Shown here one piece after another: positions 8,249-15,173 of a DNA stretch of 17,548 bases (position 1 is the first letter of the stretch; each line of letters starts with the position of its first letter). A program made the translations under genes and the position numbers. Origin of the DNA: Verrucomicrobiota bacterium. Its GTDB lineage: Bacteria; Verrucomicrobiota; Verrucomicrobiia; Limisphaerales; UBA1096. The notes under the pieces were generated by a model that worked only from the letters and a program-made list of their open reading frames with translations, did no database searches and was not told where the DNA came from. Location of the stretch: positions 1 to 17,548 of the forward strand of contig DQOE01000217.1 in the NCBI GenBank assembly GCA_015658765.1, in the 5' to 3' direction.

Positions 8249-9421
8249 CTAAAACACCACCCAGCATAGGAGTACCGTCACCACCAACAGGATCGCCGAG
8301 GCGATGATGCGATCCTTCGTGGGGAAGTCGAGGTTGAGCTCGGCCGTCCACGGCTTGGGCCGGCTGCGCTTAGCCAAGCGCTTGGCTTGGCCAAGGCCGG
8401 TGTCGGTGGCCAACGGCAACTCGCGGAGGTTGGGATCGTCGTAAGGCTCCTCCTCCGTCTCGTCCGGCGGAGCGAAGGTCAACGGCTCGTTCGCCTTGTG
8501 TGCCAGTTCGCCAACCTCCATGGTCAGCGCCTCGCTTGGGTCGGCCTCAACCTCCAGACTGGCCGTCTTGGCCACGGTGGGTTTGCCTTCCCTCGTCGCT
8601 TCAGTGGTTTCAACCTCCGAATGCCCGGCGGTAAACCCGACCGACTCCGGCTCGGCAGTTTCGCCGCTTTCGGTTTCCTCCTCCGGCGGACGCTTGGCCA
8701 GCTCGATTTCCCCGAAGCGTTCCCCCTGAATGGCGATCAACTGCCTGAGCTTGGCCAGCTCGAGCACGGCAAGAAAGGTCGCGATGACCTCAAACCGGCT
8801 TCCGGCCGATTCAAACAACTCGATGAACCGGATCGATTCGCGCTTCTCAAGAATTTCCAGAATGAGCGCGATCTTCTCCGTGATGCTCCATTGGTCGGCA
8901 ACGATCTCTTCCCTGTTGGCGGCACGTTGTTTTTCCGTTTCGTCGAACCGCTTGAGCACCTGGTTCACGGCGCCGATGAGGTCGAAAATGGACGCCTCCC
9001 TCGCCGCTTGCGGCAGCAGCGTCGACACTTTCGGCTTGGCTCCCTGCCGCTCGAAACTCTGCTCCCGCTCCCATGCCATCCGCCGGAAGTCGTCAGCCGC
9101 ATCCTTGAATTTCTTGTACTCTACGAGCTGGCGGATCAGATCCCACCGCGGGTCTTCCTCCTCGTCCTCCTCGGAAAGCACCTGCAAATCAACCGGGAGC
9201 AGTTCCTTGCTCTTGATGTACATCAGCGTGGAGGCCATGACGATGAACTCGCCGGCGAGCTCGAGGTCGAACCGCTTCATCAGGTCGATGTATTCGCAGA
9301 ACTGGTTGGCCAGCCTGACCATGTCCACCTCGTAGATATCGACCTCTTCCTTGCGGACGAGGTGCAGCAACAGATCCAGCGGCCCCTCGAACACTTCGAA
9401 CTGGTATCGCAAATCGCTCAT
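8249..9421 (-). CDS. scpA: Segregation and condensation protein A (kleisin) with acidic tail and C-terminal membrane helix
   Basis: Residues 1-245 are a complete ScpA, the kleisin that bridges the heads of SMC and binds ScpB in chromosome condensation. The N-terminal domain begins YQFEVFEGPLDLLLHLV, with DIYEVDMVRLANQF and the LMYIKSKELLP helix. The C-terminal winged helix is around 178-243 (SRFEVIATFLAVLELAKL, ending FGEIELAKR). Unusually, a Glu/Thr-rich linker (~246-340), a basic patch (KRLAKRSRPKP) and a hydrophobic helix (IIASAILLVVTVLLCWVVF, 372-390) follow, ending at the stop. The reading frame is continuous, so this is a genuine fusion, 390 residues against about 250 for typical ScpA. 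The start at 9421 is chosen because homology begins MSDLRYQF and the ATG overlaps the upstream stop (ATGA, 9418-9421); a weak GGCAGG lies before it. No scpB is visible. Confidence 0.93.
   Translation of the reverse strand: MSDLRYQFEVFEGPLDLLLHLVRKEEVDIYEVDMVRLANQFCEYIDLMKRFDLELAGEFIVMASTLMYIKSKELLPVDLQVLSEEDEEEDPRWDLIRQLVEYKKFKDAADDFRRMAWEREQSFERQGAKPKVSTLLPQAAREASIFDLIGAVNQVLKRFDETEKQRAANREEIVADQWSITEKIALILEILEKRESIRFIELFESAGSRFEVIATFLAVLELAKLRQLIAIQGERFGEIELAKRPPEEETESGETAEPESVGFTAGHSEVETTEATREGKPTVAKTASLEVEADPSEALTMEVGELAHKANEPLTFAPPDETEEEPYDDPNLRELPLATDTGLGQAKRLAKRSRPKPWTAELNLDFPTKDRIIASAILLVVTVLLCWVVF
8372..8387. repeat. 16-bp perfect palindrome AGCCAAGCGCTTGGCT
   Basis: Two head-to-head half-sites form a perfect palindrome inside the scpA extension, and this overlaps by two bases a CTTGGCCAAG word at 8386-8395. 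The cluster encodes the basic segment LGQAKRLAKR just before the membrane helix, so three half-site pairs' worth of motif sit in 25 bases. Confidence 0.97.
8386..8395. repeat. Iterated palindrome CTTGGCCAAG, 10-bp copy
   Basis: Ten-base core in scpA; the flanking bases (G...G) break the 12-bp form. It is read as Leu-Gly-Gln on the - strand. Confidence 0.97.
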
Positions 9422-10923
9422 TGGCCTGCCGGGAGGGGTTTCAGCACGGGGACAATTTGGTGGACCACTCGCAGCTTCCAGTCGGCGAACGCCTCGCCGG
9501 TGGTCAGCACACCGTACGTGTCGAACTTGTAACTGTTGCCTCGGCCGTAGTAGCTGTCCGGGGCGACGTTGAAGGTCCACACGGAGCCGTCCTTCAGCGG
9601 CCGAGCAGCGCTGTGCTCGAGCTTGCATTTGCCGCGCAGGACCGCCGCCGTGGCGTCGGCCTTGGCTAGGCTGTCGTGTTCGTGCCAATGGCGAAACAGT
9701 CCGTTGCCGGCGACCAAGCGGCGCATCATCGGGTTGACCGCGGAGGAATGTTGGTGCGCCCGGAACACGCCGCGCACCCTGGCCTTCGCACCGGCGGAGG
9801 CGTCGAGCACGATTCGCGTGCCGGACTTGCCGTACACGAACCCGCGCCCGTCCATGTAGCCGAGCCCCAGCTCGCTGGCGAACACGGTGAAGTCGTTCCA
9901 CATGAAGCCGTTAATCAGAGGCGACATCGGCGCGAGCGGCGTGTGGTCGAGAATCTTGGATTTCAAAAAGGACTGTCGCAAAGGATCCGCCGATTGCAGC
10001 AACCCCGGGTGCTTCGCCAGGAACGTGCCGCCGGTCACTTGGCCGAGCAGTTGATACGCCACCGCCGGCTTGGCATCGAGCAACGCGCCTGGTAGATATC
10101 CCGGCTCCATGCCGCCGTGGTTGCACTGAATAAAATCCGTGCCGCTGCCGACGTAAATCACAACCGGAAAAAAATCGTACAACCGGCCGATCAGCGCCGG
10201 TTTAAACTTTGTGGCGTATTTTTTCTGGCACTCGGCAAGGAAGCCGTAGGTCGAGATCATCTGCACGTCCTCGTGATTGCCGCGCGCCATGAACACATTT
10301 TCCGGGTTGGCGAGCTTGAGCCTCAGCAGCGTGTAGAGCACCTCGATGCCGTAGTTGCCACGATCCGTGTAATCGCCGAGGAACACCATGTAGCTGTTCG
10401 GCTTGGCCAAGCGGAAGCCGTCGAGCGTGCCGGCTTGGTTAAGCGAACCGAGCATGGCGATGAATGAGTGAATGTCGCCGTGAAAATCGCCGTGAAAGAT
10501 CACCTCGCTGCCGGCCGGCACCTGCAGCTTTTGCGCGAACGGCTGAAACGGAATTGGCGGATTCAGGAAATAGGCGCGGTTGGTGTTGAAAAACTCGGTC
10601 ACCTTTGGCTTGCCGCCGACCCAGTTCGCAGCGGATTCCATCGAACCGGTCTTGAACGACTCGAACGCCGCCAATAATGCCTTGGCCACCTCCTCAAAAT
10701 CGGGCAACGCAGTCTCAAGTTTGGTCGTTGCCGCTTGGCGAAGTAGGACGCGGTTGGCCGGCAGTGCGACGCAGGCACTCTTCCAATCGGCAAATGTAGG
10801 GTATGCAGATGACTGGTAGGCGACCCTTTCGGCCAAGGTGGATTGCGCCAAGCCTAGCACCAGCACTAACAAGAGCGCTTGGCCAATCACACTCCGGGGG
10901 TGGCATCTCCTTGGCAACATCAT
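9418..10923 (-). CDS. Exported PPP-family metallophosphatase (Ser/Thr phosphatase-like)
   Basis: A 501-residue protein with the full metal-binding signature of PPP phosphatases: GDFHG (145-149), GDYTDRG (183-189), GNHE (215-218), NHGG (268-271) and a C-terminal AHQH (389-392). The N terminus has RR, a hydrophobic stretch (IGQALLLVLVLGLAQSTLA, 13-31) and a plausible cleavage site, so it should be exported or membrane-anchored, unlike most bacterial PPP enzymes. Residues ~32-135 before the catalytic core are not recognised. The substrate (phosphoprotein or small phosphoester) cannot be told. Its stop overlaps the scpA start by four bases, an unusual pairing of an exported phosphatase with a condensin subunit. 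The start may be the first or second Met (both ATG, 10921 and 10918 on the + strand numbering). The divergent neighbour starts 108 bases away. Confidence 0.88.
   Translation of the reverse strand: MMLPRRCHPRSVIGQALLLVLVLGLAQSTLAERVAYQSSAYPTFADWKSACVALPANRVLLRQAATTKLETALPDFEEVAKALLAAFESFKTGSMESAANWVGGKPKVTEFFNTNRAYFLNPPIPFQPFAQKLQVPAGSEVIFHGDFHGDIHSFIAMLGSLNQAGTLDGFRLAKPNSYMVFLGDYTDRGNYGIEVLYTLLRLKLANPENVFMARGNHEDVQMISTYGFLAECQKKYATKFKPALIGRLYDFFPVVIYVGSGTDFIQCNHGGMEPGYLPGALLDAKPAVAYQLLGQVTGGTFLAKHPGLLQSADPLRQSFLKSKILDHTPLAPMSPLINGFMWNDFTVFASELGLGYMDGRGFVYGKSGTRIVLDASAGAKARVRGVFRAHQHSSAVNPMMRRLVAGNGLFRHWHEHDSLAKADATAAVLRGKCKLEHSAARPLKDGSVWTFNVAPDSYYGRGNSYKFDTYGVLTTGEAFADWKLRVVHQIVPVLKPLPAGQ
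10401..10412. repeat. Iterated palindrome GCTTGGCCAAGC, copy 4
   Basis: Perfect 12-bp palindrome inside the exported phosphatase gene, read as Leu-Ala-Lys between the GDxHG and GDxxDRG motifs. Confidence 0.97.
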
Positions 10924-11031
10924 CCAACCGGTCCGACAGAAATTGGGCCTGCGCCATTCAAATTACAAGGCAAAAGGAAAACATTGCGAACGGGAGTCCC
11001 GCCGCCTAGTTTACCGCCATCTGACTGACTC
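10924..11031. promoter_or_regulatory. Divergent intergenic region, presumed promoters
   Basis: This 108-base gap separates the start of the - strand phosphatase/scpA group from the start of the + strand PQQ-like propeller gene, so promoters for both should lie here. It is more AT-rich than its surroundings around 10956-10990. I cannot pick out a convincing -35/-10 pair or operator, and neither start has a Shine-Dalgarno. The call rests on gene orientation only. Confidence 0.4.
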
Positions 11032-12303
11032 ATGAGCAAATTAAATCCGCAAAAACATTTTCCCACCCGCCAATTCATTGCTGCATTCGCTTTTGCCATC
11101 TGCACCGTGTGGACTCAGGCTGGCGACTGGCCGCAATGGCGCGGCCCCACCTCGAATGCCCAAGTGGCCAAGGGCGATCGGCTCCCCGCAAGACTGGGCG
11201 ATTCCCCCAAGGTCGTCTGGCGCATCGATGTTGGCCCCGGCCATTCCGCGCCTGTGACACAGGGCGATCGACTCGCAATCGCTGAGGAAAAAGATGGCCT
11301 TGAGACGCTACGCCTGCTCGATAAACGCACTGGCAAGCTGCTTTGGGAAAAGGCGTTCGGCGAAACCTACGAGGATCGCTTCGGCGCAGGCCCACGTTGC
11401 ACCCCGCTCTTCGACGGCGACCGGATCTACGTGCAGACCTGCCGGGGCGAACTCAGTTGCCTAAGTGTCAAGGACGGCTCCACGCTCTGGGGCGTCGACT
11501 ATCAGAAAAAATTCAAGGTCAAGTGGATCAAGAACAAAAGCCAAAATGAAGCCGCGGCAGCGCGCCGGGGCTACAGCGGTACACCGCTGGTCGAAGGAGA
11601 TCATCTCATTTGCCAGGTCGGTGGCGTCCCCGGGACCGGGGTGGTTTGCTTCGACAAATTAAGTGGCAAAGTCATCTGGAAATCGCAGGACGACCTGGCG
11701 AGCTTCGCCAGCCCTTTGATCATGACGCTTGCCGGGAAGAGGCAATTCGTCACGCTCGCCACCGAGAAGATTCTCAGCGTGGATACTGAAAACGGCGAAC
11801 TGCTCTGGAGCCAACCCGTTCCCACACTCTACTTTCGCAATGTCGTCACGCCGATCGCCGCCGGCAACAGCGTGATTGCCGCCTCCCATTCCGAGGGCAT
11901 GCTCTGTATGAGCGGCACCGGCAGTAATGGCAAAGCCAACCGAAAATGGAACGCCCCCAAGCTCAAGATCAACCTCGCCACGCCGGTCGTCGTGGACGGC
12001 AGCCTGTACAGCTTCGCCGAGAAGGATCGGTTCATCTGTGTTGACACCGCCACGGGAAAACTGAACTGGGAGGAAAGCGGCTTCGGCAAGTTTTACGCCT
12101 CGACGCTGACCGACGGCAAACGAATGCTCGTGCTCGGCCAAATGGGTGAACTGGTACTGCTCAAAATCAACCCGAAGGAATACGAGGAACTGGACCGAAT
12201 GCAGGTCTGTGGCAAAACCTGGAGTTTCCCCGCCTACGCCGACGGCCAACTCTTCGTCCGAGACCAGAAAAGTCTCCAGTGCATAAAGCTCACCGGCGAA
12301 TAA
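11032..12303 (+). CDS. Exported PQQ-like beta-propeller repeat protein
   Basis: A 423-residue secreted propeller protein of the type common in Planctomycetes and Verrucomicrobia. A signal peptide (hydrophobic FIAAFAFAICTVW, ends about residue 30) is followed at once by the hallmark GDWPQWRGP (31-39). At least five PQQ-propeller blade motifs of the DxxTGxxxW kind are visible, with conserved Trp at 105, 153, 216, 259 and 346 (for example LDKRTGKLLW, VDTENGELLW, VDTATGKLNW). I see no extra catalytic or haem domain, so it is more likely a binding or scaffold propeller, or related to outer-membrane BamB-like proteins, than a complete alcohol dehydrogenase. Role unknown. It stands alone on its strand, divergent from the phosphatase and convergent with the Gfo/Idh/MocA gene. 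It contains almost none of the local palindrome word (one GTGGCCAAGG at 11165). Confidence 0.9.
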   Translation: MSKLNPQKHFPTRQFIAAFAFAICTVWTQAGDWPQWRGPTSNAQVAKGDRLPARLGDSPKVVWRIDVGPGHSAPVTQGDRLAIAEEKDGLETLRLLDKRTGKLLWEKAFGETYEDRFGAGPRCTPLFDGDRIYVQTCRGELSCLSVKDGSTLWGVDYQKKFKVKWIKNKSQNEAAAARRGYSGTPLVEGDHLICQVGGVPGTGVVCFDKLSGKVIWKSQDDLASFASPLIMTLAGKRQFVTLATEKILSVDTENGELLWSQPVPTLYFRNVVTPIAAGNSVIAASHSEGMLCMSGTGSNGKANRKWNAPKLKINLATPVVVDGSLYSFAEKDRFICVDTATGKLNWEESGFGKFYASTLTDGKRMLVLGQMGELVLLKINPKEYEELDRMQVCGKTWSFPAYADGQLFVRDQKSLQCIKLTGE

Positions 12304-12310
12304 CCCCTTT

Positions 12311-12326
12311 GGCCAAGCGCTTGGCC
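12311..12326. repeat. 16-bp perfect palindrome GGCCAAGCGCTTGGCC between convergent genes
   Basis: Two head-to-head copies of the half-site GGCCAAGC form a perfect palindrome in the 27-base gap between the stop codons of two convergent genes (12303 and 12331). It includes TTGGCCAAG (12309-12317). There is no T-run on either side, so it is not a classical intrinsic terminator, though the transcript could fold into a tight hairpin. Confidence 0.95.
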
Positions 12327-12330
12327 GGCA

Positions 12331-13686
12331 TCAGACGGTTTCCGGCGTGGGGTGAATCCACGGGGCGCGGTAGGGGCGGTTGAGCAGTTTGTTGGCCTCG
12401 GGGTCGTCGATGACGGTGTGTGTCTTTGCGTCCCATCGCAACGCACGGCCGCCCAGCCGCTGTGAGAGGTTGGCCAGGATGCAACTGACGGTGGAGATGT
12501 GGCCCTGCTCGATGTCGGCAACGGGGCGGCTGCGCTTGGCCACGGCATTGAGAAAATCAATCATGTGCACGCGCACCGCCGGGGCGACGTGCCGCTCGAG
12601 CGCCTTCTCGGTTTTGTCCTCGGGGTATTCCTCGAGTTCCATATTGACGTCGCGATGTACCGGCTTGGCCCCGCCGCCGCGCGGGATGAAGTCGTAGCTG
12701 TTCACGCTCAATTTCAGCGTGCCCTTGTCGCCGTAGAGGAACGCCGCCCACGGGTAGTCCGGGTCGGGCGCGTGGCCCCAGGCGCGGTGCTGCCAGACGA
12801 CCTGCAGGTCGTCGAAGTCGAAGCATGCTGTCTGTGTGTCGGTGGTGTTGGCCTTGGCCTGTTTGTCGACGAGAATGCCGCCCTGCGACACGATGCTGCT
12901 TGGCCAGCCGAGGTCGAGCATCCAGCGGACTGTGTCGAGCATGTGCACGCACATGTCGCCGACGATGCCGTTGCTGTACTCGGTGAACGCCCGCCAGGTG
13001 CGCGGATGGCAAAGTTCGCTGTACGGTCGCCGCGGCGCCGGGCCGCTCCACATGTCGTAGTCGAGATTCGCCGGCGGCTGGCTGTCGGCCGGGTTGCTCC
13101 GGTTGCGCATGTGGTAGTAGCAGCAAACTTCGGCGTGGGCGACGTTGCCGAGCAGGCCCTTTGCGACGATCTGCTCGCGGGCCTCCATGAGGTGCGGCGT
13201 GCTACGGCGCTGCGTGCCCACTTGCACGACGCGATTGTATTTGCGGGCAGCAGCGAGCATCGCCTGGCTTTCGACGACGTCGATGCTCGTCGGCTTTTGC
13301 ACGTACACATCGCAACCGGCCTTGACGGCGGCGATCATCGGCAACGCGTGCCAATGATCCGGTGTGCCGATGAGCACGAGGTCGAGTTTGTTTTCCTTGA
13401 GCAGCGTTCGGTAATCGCCATAGGTCTTGGGGCGTTTGCCGGATTTTTGCCGCTTGGCCACAATATCGGCTGCGCCGGAAAGCATTGTGCTGTCCACGTC
13501 GGCCAACGCAACCACGTCGACGGGAGCAACTTGGATGAGCCGGAGCAAATCCACCTTGCCGTACCAACCGGTGCCGATCAGCGCCACGCGCTTGGTCGGG
13601 CCGTTGGCGATATCGGCGGCGGTCGGGGCGATGGACGAGTAAGCCAAACCAGCCGCGCTGGCTTCCAAAAAAGTTCGACGGTTCAT
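12331..13686 (-). CDS. Tat-exported Gfo/Idh/MocA family oxidoreductase
   Basis: A 451-residue NAD(P)-dependent oxidoreductase of the Gfo/Idh/MocA family, which acts on sugars or cyclitols. The N terminus MNRRTFLEASAAG is a twin-arginine signal, so the protein is exported with its cofactor bound, as for glucose-fructose oxidoreductase. The Rossmann fold starts at RVALIGTGWYG (33-43). TPDHWH (108-113) and VQKP (129-132) follow; the usual EKP lysine motif reads QKP here, as in many PVC homologues, and the lysine is kept. The catalytic-region helix is GDMCVHMLDTVRWML (243-257). Substrate unknown; it could process sugars released by the sulfatase region, but nothing in the sequence proves that. 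It is transcribed alone, divergent from the phosphatase/kinase pair and convergent with the propeller gene. Confidence 0.92.
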   Translation of the reverse strand: MNRRTFLEASAAGLAYSSIAPTAADIANGPTKRVALIGTGWYGKVDLLRLIQVAPVDVVALADVDSTMLSGAADIVAKRQKSGKRPKTYGDYRTLLKENKLDLVLIGTPDHWHALPMIAAVKAGCDVYVQKPTSIDVVESQAMLAAARKYNRVVQVGTQRRSTPHLMEAREQIVAKGLLGNVAHAEVCCYYHMRNRSNPADSQPPANLDYDMWSGPAPRRPYSELCHPRTWRAFTEYSNGIVGDMCVHMLDTVRWMLDLGWPSSIVSQGGILVDKQAKANTTDTQTACFDFDDLQVVWQHRAWGHAPDPDYPWAAFLYGDKGTLKLSVNSYDFIPRGGGAKPVHRDVNMELEEYPEDKTEKALERHVAPAVRVHMIDFLNAVAKRSRPVADIEQGHISTVSCILANLSQRLGGRALRWDAKTHTVIDDPEANKLLNRPYRAPWIHPTPETV

Positions 13687-13774
13687 GCGCTTTTTTTAGC
13701 CGCTTGGCTTCCCGTGTTCAAGCTTGGCAAGCGCCGGATTGCCCTTGCCCAAGCAGGCCGGTAGGCTCCCGGCC

Positions 13775-14257
13775 ATGCGTCCGTACAGGTTGTTGTTTGT
13801 TTGCATGGGGAACATTTGTCGCTCCCCCGCCGGTGAGGCTGTGATGCGCCACTTGGTCGGGGCCGAGGGCTTGGCCGAGCGGATCGAGTGCGACTCGGCC
13901 GGCACGATTGCGTTTCACACCGGCGACCCGCCCGACAAACGGATGCACGCGGCGGCGGCCAGTCGTAGCATCAACACCGGCGGCCAGGCGCGGCAGATCT
14001 GCAATGACGACTACCGTTCGTTCGACATGATTTTGACGATGGACGATGAAAATCTGGTGAATGTCCGGAACATGGCACCGGCTGGGGAGTGGCCGGCGGA
14101 AGTGCGGCCGTTTTGCGACTTTGTCACCGGGTCAACCGCGACCGAGGTGCCCGACCCCTACTACGGCGGGCCGAAGGGATTCGAGACAGTGCTCGACCTG
14201 CTCGAGGACGGCTGCGCCAGTTTGCTCGAACACGTTCGCAGCCAAGTCGCCGATTAA
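13775..14257 (+). CDS. Low-molecular-weight protein tyrosine phosphatase family protein
   Basis: A 160-residue cytoplasmic phosphatase of the LMW-PTP family. The P-loop CMGNICRS (C10, R16, S17) is at the N terminus and the general-acid loop is DPYYGG (D127), with LTMDDEN (88-94) between, so all catalytic residues are present and length is normal. The start is set at ATG 13775 because family members begin a few residues before the VC(M)GN strand; 17 extra in-frame codons upstream from 13724 look like non-coding sequence. The gene is six bases before a fructosamine-kinase-family gene. LMW-PTP enzymes are known to dephosphorylate protein-bound ribulosamine 5-phosphates, and the two families often sit together in bacteria, so a joint deglycation role is a reasonable inference over tyrosine signalling. 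Confidence 0.92.
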   Translation: MRPYRLLFVCMGNICRSPAGEAVMRHLVGAEGLAERIECDSAGTIAFHTGDPPDKRMHAAAASRSINTGGQARQICNDDYRSFDMILTMDDENLVNVRNMAPAGEWPAEVRPFCDFVTGSTATEVPDPYYGGPKGFETVLDLLEDGCASLLEHVRSQVAD

Positions 14258-14263
14258 CCGCCG

Positions 14264-15124
14264 ATGTGGGACGAGATCGTTGAGCAAATTTCCGCAGCCA
14301 CCGGGGTGGCGTTTCGCCTGGCCGATGCGCGACCGGTCGGCGGCGGGTGCATCAACGAGGCGTACCGGCTCGACGGCAATGGCGGCCCGTTTTTCGCCAA
14401 GCTCAACCGCGCTGACGAACTGGAAATGTTCGAGGCCGAGGTCGACGGCCTGCGCGACATCGCCGCCACCGAAACCATCCGCGTCCCCCACCCTGTTTGC
14501 CACGGCATCAGCGGCGGCCAGGCGTATCTCGTCCTCGAGCACATCGAGTTGGGCGGTGGTGGCTCGCAATCGGAGCTTGGCCGGTGCTTGGCCAAGCTGC
14601 ATGCCGTGCTGCAGCCGAACTTTGGCTGGCGGCGCGACAACACGATCGGCAGCACGCCGCAGCCGAACCCTTCGAGCGACGACTGGGTGGCGTTCCTGCG
14701 CGAGCACCGGCTTGGTTTTCAGTGCCGCCTGGCCAAGCGCAACGCCCTGCGGCTCGACGGCGCGGACGACTTGCTCGACCAACTCGATGGTTTTTTCGCC
14801 GGCTACGAGCCGAGGCCGTCGCTGCTGCACGGCGATTTGTGGAACGGCAACGTGGCGTTCGGGCCGTGTGGCGAGCCGGTGATTTTTGACCCGGCAACGT
14901 ACTGCGGGGACCGCGAAGCGGAGTTTGGGTTGACCGAAATGTTCGGTGGTTTTGGGAATGATTTTTGGTCGGCGTACGAAGCGGAGTGGCCGCTCGATCC
15001 CGGTTATCCGAAGCGCAAGCTGCTCTATCGGCTTTACCACACGCTCAACCATTACAACATTTTCGGCGGCGGCTACGGCTCGGCGGCGGAAGGCATCGTC
15101 AGCCGTTTGTTGCGGGCGCTGTAA
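14264..15124 (+). CDS. Fructosamine/ketosamine 3-kinase family protein
   Basis: A 286-residue kinase of the FN3K family, which phosphorylates C3 of ketosamines on glycated proteins so that the adduct falls off. Visible features are the glycine-rich GGGCINEAY (26-34), the ATP-site lysine in FFAKLN (K46), E57/E59 in the following helix, the hinge LVLEHIEL (89-96), family-specific DNTIGSTPQPNP (125-136), the catalytic loop HGDLWNGN (189-196, D191), the metal Asp in FDPATYCGDRE (D209) and the C-terminal HTLNHYNIFGGGYG (259-272). Length matches the family. Bacterial members often prefer ribulosamines or erythrulosamines. The preceding phosphatase gene, six bases away, would supply the ribulosamine substrate from its 5-phosphate, giving a two-step repair unit. 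It ends just before the hairpin that serves the opposing gene. Confidence 0.93.
   Translation: MWDEIVEQISAATGVAFRLADARPVGGGCINEAYRLDGNGGPFFAKLNRADELEMFEAEVDGLRDIAATETIRVPHPVCHGISGGQAYLVLEHIELGGGGSQSELGRCLAKLHAVLQPNFGWRRDNTIGSTPQPNPSSDDWVAFLREHRLGFQCRLAKRNALRLDGADDLLDQLDGFFAGYEPRPSLLHGDLWNGNVAFGPCGEPVIFDPATYCGDREAEFGLTEMFGGFGNDFWSAYEAEWPLDPGYPKRKLLYRLYHTLNHYNIFGGGYGSAAEGIVSRLLRAL
14586..14597. repeat. Iterated palindrome GCTTGGCCAAGC, copy 5
   Basis: Perfect 12-bp palindrome inside the fructosamine-kinase-family gene, read as Leu-Ala-Lys. A GCTTGGCC half lies eleven bases before it (14575). Confidence 0.97.
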
Positions 15125-15154
15125 TAAAAAAGCCCCGGCCATGAGGGCCGGGGC
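15124..15154 (-). terminator. Intrinsic terminator for the greA-like gene
   Basis: A perfect 9-bp GC-rich stem (GCCCCGGCC at 15132-15140, loop ATGAG, GGCCGGGGC at 15146-15154) is followed on the - strand by a run of six or seven T, the complement of AATAAAAAA at 15123-15131. It lies about 20 bases past the stop of the - strand gene that ends at 15174. On the + strand there is no T-run after the stem, so it should work mainly for the - strand gene. Confidence 0.9.
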
Positions 15155-15173
15155 CTGGTGGAAATTGGTTGAG

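Noticed and set aside
8387..9532. 381-codon open frame on the + strand
   Set aside because: Antisense to scpA, with composition expected of a mirror frame and no recognisable motif.
9422..9901. N-terminal extension of the scpA reading frame to 550 residues
   Set aside because: The extra 160 codons overlap the phosphatase gene out of frame and are Arg/Gly/Ala-rich like a shadow frame; ScpA similarity begins exactly at the ATG of the ATGA overlap.
12311..12326. Intrinsic terminator at the convergent palindrome
   Set aside because: The stem has no loop bases and no T-run on either strand, so it does not meet the usual criteria, although it might still affect transcription.
12499..13764. 421-codon open frame on the + strand
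   Set aside because: It is antisense to the Gfo/Idh/MocA gene, which has clear motifs; high GC content leaves such mirror frames open.
13724..13774. Upstream in-frame start for the LMW phosphatase
   Set aside because: The family's first strand begins right after the ATG at 13775; the extra residues do not resemble family sequence and the region is intergenic.
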